Of a stretch of DNA of 6,592 bases, positions 1-6,210 are shown one piece after another (within the stretch, counting starts at the first letter, position 1; every line of letters begins with the position of its first letter). A program made the position numbers and the translations under genes. The DNA is from Myxococcales bacterium (GTDB lineage: Bacteria > Myxococcota_A > UBA9160 > JALSIO01): contig JALSIO010000029.1 in the NCBI GenBank assembly GCA_026989995.1, positions 1 to 6,592 on the forward strand. The letters run 5' to 3'. The notes under the pieces were generated by a model that was given only the letters and a program-made list of their open reading frames with translations, made no database searches and was not told where the DNA came from.

Positions 1-1
1 C

Positions 2-1006
2 CGGGTGGAGCTCCGCGATCGGCGGCCGGCCGTGGGCACGCCGGGTGTGGCGGTGGTGGGTGCGGGGGCCTACGCGCGCAGCGTGCTCCTGCCCGCGATC
101 GCGGCGGCCGGTCGCTGCCGGCTCCGCACCGTGGTGACCGCCACCGGGGCCACGGCGCGGCAGGCCGCGGAGCGCTTCGGCTTCGAGGGCTGCGCCAGCG
201 ATCCCGAGGAGGCCCTCGCCGATCCCGAGGTGGACCTCGTCTTCGTCGCCACCCGCCACGACTCCCACGCGGAGCTCGCGGCCCGGGCGCTCCGCGCCGG
301 GAAGTCGGTCTTCGTGGAAAAACCCCTCGGCCTGACCCCGGGCGAGGTGGATGCCGTGCTCGAGGCGGCTGCCGCCTCGTCGGGACTGCTCGCGGTGGGG
401 TACAACCGCCGCTTCTCTGCCCACGCCCGGGCGGTGCGGCGGGCCTTCGAGGGCCGGCACGGGCCGCTGTCCCTCCATTACCGCGTGGCGGCCGGCCCGC
501 CGCCGGCCGGGAGCTGGATCCTCGACCCGCGCGAGGGTGGGGGTCGCCTCCTCGGCGAGGTCTGCCACTTCGTGGACCTGCTCACCTTCCTGGTGGGCGC
601 GCCCCCGCAGGAGGTGGTGGCGCGCGCCCCGAGCCGCGAGCCGGAGCGGGACGACACGCTGCTCGCGCTGCTCACCTTCCCCGACGGCTCGACGGCGACC
701 CTGGCCTACCTGGCGAGGACCGCCCCCGACCTCCCGAAGGAGTCCTTCGAGGTGCACGGCGACGGCCGCACGGCCGCCTGCGAGAACTTCCGGCGCACCC
801 GGATCACCGGAGAGCGGGATCTTCGGACGCTGAACCAGGACAAGGGGCAGAGGCGGGCGGTGGCCGAGGTGCTCCAGGCGGTGCGAAGCGGGGGAGGCTC
901 GCCCTTCGCCCCGGAGGAGCTGCGGGCCGTCTCCGAGACCTGCTTCGCGCTGCTCGAGTCGCTGCGGACGGGGGAGCCGGTGCGGGTGGGGGAGCCGGCA
1001 CCGTGA
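2..1006 (+). CDS. Gfo/Idh/MocA oxidoreductase, 5'-truncated; probable C-terminal half of a Zn-ADH/Gfo bi-domain protein
   Basis: NAD(P)-dependent sugar oxidoreductase module, probably acting on a nucleotide sugar or sugar residue of the polysaccharide made by this operon. Residues are numbered from the GTG at 5. The Rossmann fold opens with VVGAGAYA (17-24). ATRHDSHA (82-89) and VEKPL (104-108, the family EKP with K106) follow, then GYNRRF (132-137). The substrate-domain signature GGGRLLGEVCHFVD (178-191) supplies H188 and D191, the usual HxxD pair. The C-terminal LNQDKGQ segment (about 276-282) matches, from memory, the Gfo half of bi-domain oxidoreductases that carry a Zn-dependent alcohol dehydrogenase at the N-terminus. 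The frame stays open to the window edge and the first 14 residues look like a linker, so the GTG at 5 is probably not the real start. It ends in a 4-base overlap with the next gene. The family call is firm; the bi-domain call is inference, and the substrate is unknown. Confidence 0.88.
   Translation, partial: RVELRDRRPAVGTPGVAVVGAGAYARSVLLPAIAAAGRCRLRTVVTATGATARQAAERFGFEGCASDPEEALADPEVDLVFVATRHDSHAELAARALRAGKSVFVEKPLGLTPGEVDAVLEAAAASSGLLAVGYNRRFSAHARAVRRAFEGRHGPLSLHYRVAAGPPPAGSWILDPREGGGRLLGEVCHFVDLLTFLVGAPPQEVVARAPSREPERDDTLLALLTFPDGSTATLAYLARTAPDLPKESFEVHGDGRTAACENFRRTRITGERDLRTLNQDKGQRRAVAEVLQAVRSGGGSPFAPEELRAVSETCFALLESLRTGEPVRVGEPAP
988..1006 (+). promoter_or_regulatory. Shine-Dalgarno and GTGA stop/start overlap, Gfo gene to first GT4 gene
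   Basis: GGGGGAG at 988-994 lies eight bases before GTG 1003, and the start overlaps the TGA at 1004-1006. This decides the start of the first GT4 gene and suggests translational coupling. Confidence 0.75.
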
Positions 1007-2181
1007 GCCCGCGGGTGCTCTTCTTCTGCAGCCAGTTCCACCCCACCGTGGGCGGAGCCGAGCGGCAGGCGGAGCAGCTCGCCCGGGCCCTCCGCCGCCG
1101 GGGGGTCGAGGTGGAGGTGCTGACACCACGGCGTGATCCCGCCCTGCCCCTCCGGGAGGAGATCGGCGGGCTTCCGGTGCACCGCTACCCCATCCGCGAC
1201 TGGAGCCGCCGCCTCGGCGGCGTCCCCGGCATCGGCGTGCCCAACCTGCTCGGGCTGCGGCGGGCCACGATCCGCGCCGCTGGTTCCCTCCTCCCGCGCT
1301 TCGACCTCGTTCACGCGCACGTGGGCTCCGCCCTCGCGAGCTTCGCCTCGGAGGCGGCCGCCCGGGGCGGCCGGCCCTTCCTCTGCAAGCTGGCCAACGG
1401 CGGGCCCCGCTTCGATCTGCTCCGCCTGCGCCGGGGCTCGCTTCTCGGCCCGCTGCTGGCGAGAGGCCTCGTGGCCCGGACCGACCTCTTCCTCGCCATC
1501 TCGACCGAGATCGAGCAGGACTGCCTGCGGGCGGGAATCCCGCCGCAGCGCATCCGCCGCCTCCCCAACGGCGTCGCGCTTCCCGCGCAGGCGCGTCCGC
1601 CGGTGCCGGAAGCCGCGCGCCGGCTCCTCTACCTCGGCACCCTCGCTCCCGAGAAGCGCGACTTCGAGACCCTCTTCGCCGCCGTGGACGGACTCGCCGG
1701 GGAGCTCCCCGGGCTCCGGCTGCGGCTGGTCGGTGGAGGCGACCGCGCCCGCGTGGAGGCGATGCTCCGGCGCTTTCCGCGGGCCGCGGCCTGCACCGAG
1801 TGCGCCGGGCCCGGAGATCCGGAAACGCAGCTCGCCTGGGCCGACCTGCTCGTCCAGCCGTCGCGCTCGGAGGGGATGAGCAACGCGCTGCTCGAGGCGA
1901 TGGCCGCGGGCGTACCCTGCGTCGCGAGCGACATCCCCCCGAACCGCGAGCTTCTCGCCGAGGGGGAGGCGGGGGTCCTCTACCGGGCGGGTGATGCCCG
2001 GGACCTGCGTCGCTGCCTGCGGGAGCTCTACGCCTCGCAGGGCGAGCGCAAGCGCCTCTACGAGGCGGCCCGGCGACGGGTCGCGCGCGAGTACGACTTC
2101 GAACGGGTGGCTGAACGCCTCGAGGCCCTCTACCGGGAGCTCGCCGGGGCGCGGCGCCGGAACCTCGGGGAGGCTTCGTGA
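1003..2181 (+). CDS. GT4-family glycosyltransferase
   Basis: Cytoplasmic or membrane-associated retaining glycosyltransferase with a GT-B fold, 392 residues, a normal length for GT4. The acceptor-side domain starts with RVLFFCSQFHPTVGGAER (4-21), containing the glycine pair G17-G18. It continues with DLVHAH (101-106) and a KLANGGP segment (129-135). The hinge contains RLPNGV (186-191). The nucleotide-sugar domain has YLGTLAPEK (210-218) and the EX7E element EGMSNALLE (290-298), with E290 and E298 as the predicted donor-binding glutamates. In the GTL position many GT4 enzymes carry GRL; here the Arg that contacts the donor diphosphate is replaced by T213, while K218 is kept. The GTG start at 1003 overlaps the previous stop, follows a good Shine-Dalgarno sequence, and places the first beta strand at the usual distance from the N-terminus. 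Donor and acceptor sugars cannot be read from sequence. It shares the K-x-x-N-x-G-P motif with the GT4 at 3440-4621. Confidence 0.93.
   Translation: MSPRVLFFCSQFHPTVGGAERQAEQLARALRRRGVEVEVLTPRRDPALPLREEIGGLPVHRYPIRDWSRRLGGVPGIGVPNLLGLRRATIRAAGSLLPRFDLVHAHVGSALASFASEAAARGGRPFLCKLANGGPRFDLLRLRRGSLLGPLLARGLVARTDLFLAISTEIEQDCLRAGIPPQRIRRLPNGVALPAQARPPVPEAARRLLYLGTLAPEKRDFETLFAAVDGLAGELPGLRLRLVGGGDRARVEAMLRRFPRAAACTECAGPGDPETQLAWADLLVQPSRSEGMSNALLEAMAAGVPCVASDIPPNRELLAEGEAGVLYRAGDARDLRRCLRELYASQGERKRLYEAARRRVAREYDFERVAERLEALYRELAGARRRNLGEAS
2167..2181 (+). promoter_or_regulatory. Shine-Dalgarno and GTGA overlap, first GT4 gene to membrane-protein gene
   Basis: GGGGAGG at 2167-2173 precedes GTG 2178 by four bases, a rather short spacing; the TGA of the upstream gene is at 2179-2181. 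It supports GTG 2178 over ATG 2199. Confidence 0.65.
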
Positions 2182-3443
2182 GCGCTGGCACACCGTCCAT
2201 GGACGCGGCCCTCGGGGCGCCCGCCCGGGAGCGGCTCGGCTTCGCGGAGCGGGTGATCCTCTGGCTCGGAGTGGGCTGGCTCGTGGTGTGGCTGGCCTCC
2301 GTGGTGGAGCTGGTGGGAGAGCGGACCGGGATCAACCTCTACTACCCGGTGGTGGCCTTCTACCTGCTGCTCTTCCTCGGTCTGCGGACCCGGAACATCG
2401 CGCGACTCCTCGGCCGGCCGCTCTTCTGGATGTGGATCGTGATCACCCTCGCGGCCGCGGTGATCTACTTCGTGGGCCAGCGCAACCCCTATTCCTACGT
2501 CGCCTTCCGGGGGCGCATCGTCTACCTCTCGGTGGTGCTCGGCACGGCCATGTTCATGCTGGAGCCCACCGCCCGTCGGATGCTCCGGCGCGCCGGCCTG
2601 TTGACCCTCGCCGTCGCGGTGCCGCTCAACGTCTACGAAGTCGTGGTGGGGCCGGTCCTCTCGGAGTCCCTGGGGCGGGCCGCCGGCCTCTACCTCAATC
2701 CCAATGCGTCGTCGGCTGCCCTCGCCGTCTGCACGCTTCTCGCGGTCGACGTGGCCCGTGCCTCGAGCCGGGACCTGTGGATCCTGGCCTTCGCCACGGC
2801 GGGGGTGCTCCCCACCTTCAGCCGCCAGGGCATCCTGTTCATGCTGCTGCTGTGGGGGCTGATGCTGCTGCGCCCGGGCGCCCGCCGGCTGCCCCAGCTC
2901 CGGCGCCGGACGGTGACGCTGCTCCTGCTCGCCGTGGGCGGCGTGTTGGGCATCGTCGGGCTCCTGAGCTTCGCCGACCTGAGCCAGGACGCCATCGAAC
3001 GGCTCCGCTTCTTCGTGACCTTGGAGGCGCCGGACGACTCGGCAAAGGCCCGGCAGATCTTCGTGAGCCAGGGGATCGAGGCCTTCCGGCGGGCCTTCTG
3101 GAGCGGATGGGGCCTGGGCTCGATGCACGCCATGGGCCTGCAGCCGCACAACACCTTCCTGCGCCTCGGCATCGAGTTCGGGATCGCGGGCGTGGGGATC
3201 TACGCGGCCATCCTCCTCGCCGGCATCGCGCAGGTGCTCTTCCACCCGTGGCACCGCTCGGCCAACGCCGTCGTCCTCGCCTTCTTCCTGGCCTACATCA
3301 GCTTCTTCCAGCACGTGGTGGACACCGTCTCGGTCTTCGCGGTGGCCTTCGGCGTGCTCCTCGGCGGGGGGCTCATCACCCCGAACGGAGCCGGGACCGC
3401 GGTGGGCGCCCACGCGTCGGCGCAGCGGCCGTCCGGTCCATGA
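2178..3443 (+). CDS. O-antigen polymerase/ligase-like membrane protein (Wzy/WaaL superfamily)
   Basis: Polytopic inner-membrane protein of 421 residues, with roughly 12 hydrophobic segments by eye (near 26-46, 54-69, 82-99, 113-128, 139-158, 178-192, 201-213, 219-232, 246-264, 331-354, 363-378 and 384-400). Family marks are GLYLNPNASSA (170-180), TFSRQG (213-218), and a large loop at about 265-330 holding SGWGLGS (309-315) and QPHNTFLRLG (322-331). The loop histidine H324 and R217 match positions conserved in WaaL/Wzy_C proteins. Such proteins use undecaprenyl-diphosphate-linked glycans in the periplasm, either to polymerise repeat units or to transfer the glycan to an acceptor. The start chosen is GTG 2178, which overlaps the previous stop and follows GGGGAGG; ATG 2199 is an alternative without an obvious ribosome site. 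Position between two glycosyltransferases favours a polymerase, but ligase activity cannot be excluded. Confidence 0.9.
   Translation: MSAGTPSMDAALGAPARERLGFAERVILWLGVGWLVVWLASVVELVGERTGINLYYPVVAFYLLLFLGLRTRNIARLLGRPLFWMWIVITLAAAVIYFVGQRNPYSYVAFRGRIVYLSVVLGTAMFMLEPTARRMLRRAGLLTLAVAVPLNVYEVVVGPVLSESLGRAAGLYLNPNASSAALAVCTLLAVDVARASSRDLWILAFATAGVLPTFSRQGILFMLLLWGLMLLRPGARRLPQLRRRTVTLLLLAVGGVLGIVGLLSFADLSQDAIERLRFFVTLEAPDDSAKARQIFVSQGIEAFRRAFWSGWGLGSMHAMGLQPHNTFLRLGIEFGIAGVGIYAAILLAGIAQVLFHPWHRSANAVVLAFFLAYISFFQHVVDTVSVFAVAFGVLLGGGLITPNGAGTAVGAHASAQRPSGP
3440..3443 (+). promoter_or_regulatory. ATGA overlap without a visible Shine-Dalgarno sequence
   Basis: The membrane-protein gene ends at TGA 3441-3443, and the second GT4 gene starts at ATG 3440. 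The 25 bases before it show no purine-rich ribosome site, unlike the other four junctions. Re-initiation by ribosomes finishing the upstream gene is the likely mode of translation. This is also the only ATG start among the five junctions. Confidence 0.6.
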
Positions 3444-4621
3444 GGCGGCTCTCGATCGCGATGGTCTGCCCCCAGTTCCGGCCTCTCGTGGGCGGCTACG
3501 AGCGGGCCGCGGAGCGCCTCTCGGAGGCCCTCGCCCGCCTGGGACACCGCGTGGTGGTGATCACCGAGCGGCGGAATCGCCGCTGGCCGGCGCGCGAGGT
3601 GCTGGCGGGCTTCGAGGTGCGCCGGCTCCCGTGTCTGCCGCGCCGCGGCCTGCACGTCGCCACCGCCTCCTCGGCCCTGGCCGCGTACCTGCTGGGGAGC
3701 CGGCGTCCCGACCTGATCCACGTCCACCAGTACGGAGCCTCCGCCGCCACGGCGATCGCCTGTGCCCGGCTGCGGCGGGTGCCCGCGGTGCTCAAGGTCA
3801 CCAACACCGGGCCCCACGGCCTCGGTCCGGTGCTGGAACGACAAAGGCTCCGGCGCCTCCAGCGCGCGCTCCACCTGCGGGCCGACGCCTGCGTGGCCAC
3901 CAGCCGGCGCGCTGCCGAGGAGCTGGCCGGGCTCGGCGTCCCCTCCGATCGGATCCGGTGCATCCCGAACGGGGTCGACTGCGAGGCCTACCGCCCGGTG
4001 GATCCGGCGACGCGCGAGCGCCTCCGGCGGAGGCTCGGGCTGGGACCCGGGCCGGTGGTGCTCTTCCTCGGGCGGCTCGTTCCGCAGAAGGCACCCGACC
4101 TCCTGCTCGTGGCCGTGGGGCGGCTCGTCGGGCGGCTGCCGCCGGAGCTGCGGCCGGAGCTCGTGTACGCCGGGGAGGGCCCGCTTCGCGCCGAGCTCCG
4201 GAAGGCCGCCCGCTCGTGGCCGGAGATCCGGGTCCGATTCCCGGGCGCCGTGCCCGACCCCCGGCCCTGGCTCGGGGCGGCCGACCTCCTCGCGCTGCCG
4301 TCCCGCTTCGAGGGCCTCTCGAACGCCCTTCTCGAGGCCCTCGCCTGCGGCCTGCCGGTCGTGGCGAGCCGGGTCTCGGGCACCGAGGACGTCTTCGCGG
4401 CGGGGGAGGTGGGCCGCCTCGTCGAACCCGGAGACGCAGAGGGGTTCGGCCGTGCCCTCGCGGAGCTTCTGGCGGATCCGGGGTTGCGGGCGCGGGTCGC
4501 CGGCGAGGCGCGACGGGTGGCGGAGAAGGCCTTCTCCCTGGACGCGGTCGCGGAGCAGACCCTCGCGCTCTACGAGGGGCTTCTGGCCGGCCGGGCAGCG
4601 GCCGGGGAGGCCGGCGCGTGA
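3440..4621 (+). CDS. GT4-family glycosyltransferase (second)
   Basis: Retaining GT-B glycosyltransferase, 393 residues, with a complete set of GT4 elements. The N-terminal domain begins RRLSIAMVCPQFRPLVGGYE (2-21), with the glycine pair G18-G19. It continues with DLIHVHQYG (91-99) and KVTNTGP (119-125). The hinge bears CIPNGVD (174-180). The donor domain has FLGRLVPQK (209-217), with R212 and K217 positioned to bind the donor diphosphate, then YAGEGP (243-248), and the EX7E element EGLSNALLE (291-299) with E291 and E299. The reading frame is open far upstream of ATG 3440, but that upstream translation is the out-of-frame reading of the membrane-protein gene. ATG 3440 overlaps the previous stop and gives the normal GT4 N-terminus, so it is preferred. 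The closest relative in the window is the GT4 at 1003-2181, although the two are clearly diverged. It probably adds a sugar to the lipid-linked intermediate; donor and acceptor are unknown. Confidence 0.94.
   Translation: MRRLSIAMVCPQFRPLVGGYERAAERLSEALARLGHRVVVITERRNRRWPAREVLAGFEVRRLPCLPRRGLHVATASSALAAYLLGSRRPDLIHVHQYGASAATAIACARLRRVPAVLKVTNTGPHGLGPVLERQRLRRLQRALHLRADACVATSRRAAEELAGLGVPSDRIRCIPNGVDCEAYRPVDPATRERLRRRLGLGPGPVVLFLGRLVPQKAPDLLLVAVGRLVGRLPPELRPELVYAGEGPLRAELRKAARSWPEIRVRFPGAVPDPRPWLGAADLLALPSRFEGLSNALLEALACGLPVVASRVSGTEDVFAAGEVGRLVEPGDAEGFGRALAELLADPGLRARVAGEARRVAEKAFSLDAVAEQTLALYEGLLAGRAAAGEAGA
4604..4621 (+). promoter_or_regulatory. Shine-Dalgarno and GTGA overlap, second GT4 gene to two-part oxidoreductase gene
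   Basis: GGGGAGG at 4604-4610 sits seven bases before GTG 4618; the upstream TGA is 4619-4621. It fixes the start of the two-part oxidoreductase, whose frame is otherwise open much further upstream. Confidence 0.75.
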
Positions 4622-6210
4622 GGGCGCTGGTGGACGACCGCTGGATCGACGCCCTGCTCGACTTCCACCGGGCTCCGGGGCAGTACCGGATCGAAGTACA
4701 CCGTTTGGTGAACCTCGAGCCCGTGTCCGACCTCTACTTCGTGCGAGGTCCCTCGCCGCGCCTGGTCTGGAACTATCTCCGCGAGGTGGGTCCGAAGACC
4801 GTGCTCCGGAAGGCGCGGTCGCGGATGCAGGAGGGGCTGCGCAACGACAAGTGGCTCTCGGTGGGCGAGGGGAGGGTGCTCGAGGCGCCCGAGAATGCCC
4901 CGCTTGGGCCCGGTGCGCCGGTGCGCTTCGTGGCGCCCACGCACCCGCGCTGCGTGGAGCGGCTGGTCCTCCCCGCCGAGCTCGTGCTCCCGGGCTGCGG
5001 GTCGGGGGACGCCGCCGAGCTGGCCTTCGTGCCCGCCGCGCACGCCCGTCCCGGCTCCACGGGACGGGCGCTCTCCGCGCTCGCGGGCTGGATGCCGGAA
5101 TCGGGAGCTCCGCTGCCGCTGCCGCCGCAGGCGGAGCTCGCCGCCGAGGTGGACGCGGCGCTCCGGCGCGCGCGCGATGCCCGCGCGCGGCGGCTGCCGC
5201 TCCGGCCGCGTTCACCGGTGGTGGAGCGGTGGGCCCCGCCGGAGCTTCCGGCGCGTTCCTCGGAGCGGGAACGACCGCGGGCCGTGCTCTTCGGCTACGG
5301 GCACTACGCCAAGACGGTGATCCTCCCCCACGTCCGCCCCGCCCTGGCGCTCCGCGAGGTCCACGAGGTCGACCCGAGCCAGATCCCCCTTCGGCGGCCG
5401 CCGGACGTGATCTTCGACACCTCGCCCGAGCCCCGGCCGGAGACCGAGGCCGACGTCTTCCTCATCGCGGGCTACCACCACACCCACGCCCCCCTGGCCA
5501 TCCGGATCCTCGAGCAGGGTGGGTACGCGGTGGTCGAAAAGCCCCTGGCCGTGGATGGGGCCCAGCTCAAGGACCTGCTCGAGGCCATGGACTCCGGCTG
5601 TGGAGCCGGGCTCTTCGCCTGCTTCCACCGCCGCTATTCGCCACTCAACGACCTCGCCCTGCTCGATCTGGGGGAGCGGCCGGGTGCGCCGGTGGACTAC
5701 CACTGCGTGGTCTACGAGGTGCCCCTTCCGCGGCACCACTGGTACCGCTGGCCCCGATCCCGGAGCCGGCTGGTCTCCAACGGATGCCACTGGATCGACC
5801 ACTTCGTCTACCTGAACGGCTTCTCCGAGGCGGAGGAGTGCGGGGTGCAGCGCTTCCGCAACGGTGCGGTCGAGTGCTGGGCCGTGCTCCAGAATGGCGC
5901 CGTCTTCACCATGGTGCTCACCGATCGGGGGAGCGAGCGGATCGGCCTGCAGGACCACGTGGAGCTGCGCGGGGAGCGGGCCACCATCCGGATCCGGGAC
6001 GGGATCCTCTACGAGGCGGAGAGCTCGAGCCGGGTGCTCCGGCGCCGGAGGATCCCCAAGACGCTGCCCTACCGCCGCATGTATCGGGAGATCGCCGCCC
6101 GCATCCTTCGGGGGGAGGGCGGCGACTCCGCCCGCTCGGTGCGGGTCTCCACCGGCCTCGTCCTCGCCCTCGAGGAGAAGCTCGCCGCGGCGACCGGAGC
6201 TCCCGCGTGA
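4618..6210 (+). CDS. Two-part protein: unusual N-terminal region plus C-terminal Gfo/Idh/MocA oxidoreductase module
   Basis: A 530-residue protein, longer than a typical single Gfo/Idh/MocA enzyme. Residues about 1-130 are not a standard Gfo domain: they include LREVGPKTVLRKARSRM (54-70), LRNDKWLSVGEGRVLE (74-89) and VRFVAPTHPRCVERLVLPAE (102-121). These resemble, by eye, a degenerate GroES-like part of Zn-alcohol dehydrogenases. Residues about 131-220 are Ala/Arg/Pro-rich linker without a visible nucleotide-binding motif. The Gfo module begins at about 221 with VLFGYGHYAKTVILP (223-237). It continues with AGYHHTHAPLA (284-294), VVEKPLAV (305-312), ACFHRRYSP (334-342) and SNGCHWIDH (397-405), the last providing H401 and D404. 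FHRR replaces the commoner YNRR, and the first half of the Rossmann fold is short. GTG 4618 overlaps the preceding stop, has a strong ribosome site, and is preferred over any upstream extension. A redox role in the same sugar pathway is inferred; activity is unproven. Confidence 0.85.
   Translation: MRALVDDRWIDALLDFHRAPGQYRIEVHRLVNLEPVSDLYFVRGPSPRLVWNYLREVGPKTVLRKARSRMQEGLRNDKWLSVGEGRVLEAPENAPLGPGAPVRFVAPTHPRCVERLVLPAELVLPGCGSGDAAELAFVPAAHARPGSTGRALSALAGWMPESGAPLPLPPQAELAAEVDAALRRARDARARRLPLRPRSPVVERWAPPELPARSSERERPRAVLFGYGHYAKTVILPHVRPALALREVHEVDPSQIPLRRPPDVIFDTSPEPRPETEADVFLIAGYHHTHAPLAIRILEQGGYAVVEKPLAVDGAQLKDLLEAMDSGCGAGLFACFHRRYSPLNDLALLDLGERPGAPVDYHCVVYEVPLPRHHWYRWPRSRSRLVSNGCHWIDHFVYLNGFSEAEECGVQRFRNGAVECWAVLQNGAVFTMVLTDRGSERIGLQDHVELRGERATIRIRDGILYEAESSSRVLRRRRIPKTLPYRRMYREIAARILRGEGGDSARSVRVSTGLVLALEEKLAAATGAPA
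6196..6210 (+). promoter_or_regulatory. Shine-Dalgarno and GTGA overlap, oxidoreductase gene to third GT4 gene
   Basis: GGAG at 6196-6199 lies seven bases before GTG 6207, which overlaps the TGA at 6208-6210. It supports the incomplete last frame as a real gene. Confidence 0.65.

Noticed and set aside
706..2193. 495-residue antisense open frame
   Set aside because: It lies opposite the first Gfo and GT4 genes, whose motifs are clear. Its translation is rich in Arg, Gly, Glu and Pro with no recognisable domain, which is typical of antisense frames in GC-rich DNA.
1991..3439. Upstream in-frame extension of the second GT4
   Set aside because: This stretch is the out-of-frame reading of the first GT4 gene's end and the membrane-protein gene. 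The real GT4 begins at ATG 3440, where the family's first strand starts.
3631..4617. Upstream in-frame extension of the two-part oxidoreductase
   Set aside because: It is an out-of-frame reading of the second GT4 gene, composed of Arg/Gly/Ala/Pro-rich sequence. GTG 4618 with GGGGAGG is the better start.
5166..5190. Alternating GCGCGC tract with a palindrome at 5181-5190, a possible hairpin
   Set aside because: It is inside the coding sequence and encodes an Ala/Arg-rich linker. Such tracts arise by chance in this base composition, and there is no following T-run to suggest a terminator.
3293..5215. 640-residue antisense open frame
   Set aside because: It is antisense to the second GT4 gene and the start of the two-part oxidoreductase. 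It has low-complexity Ala/Arg/Pro composition and no domain motifs.
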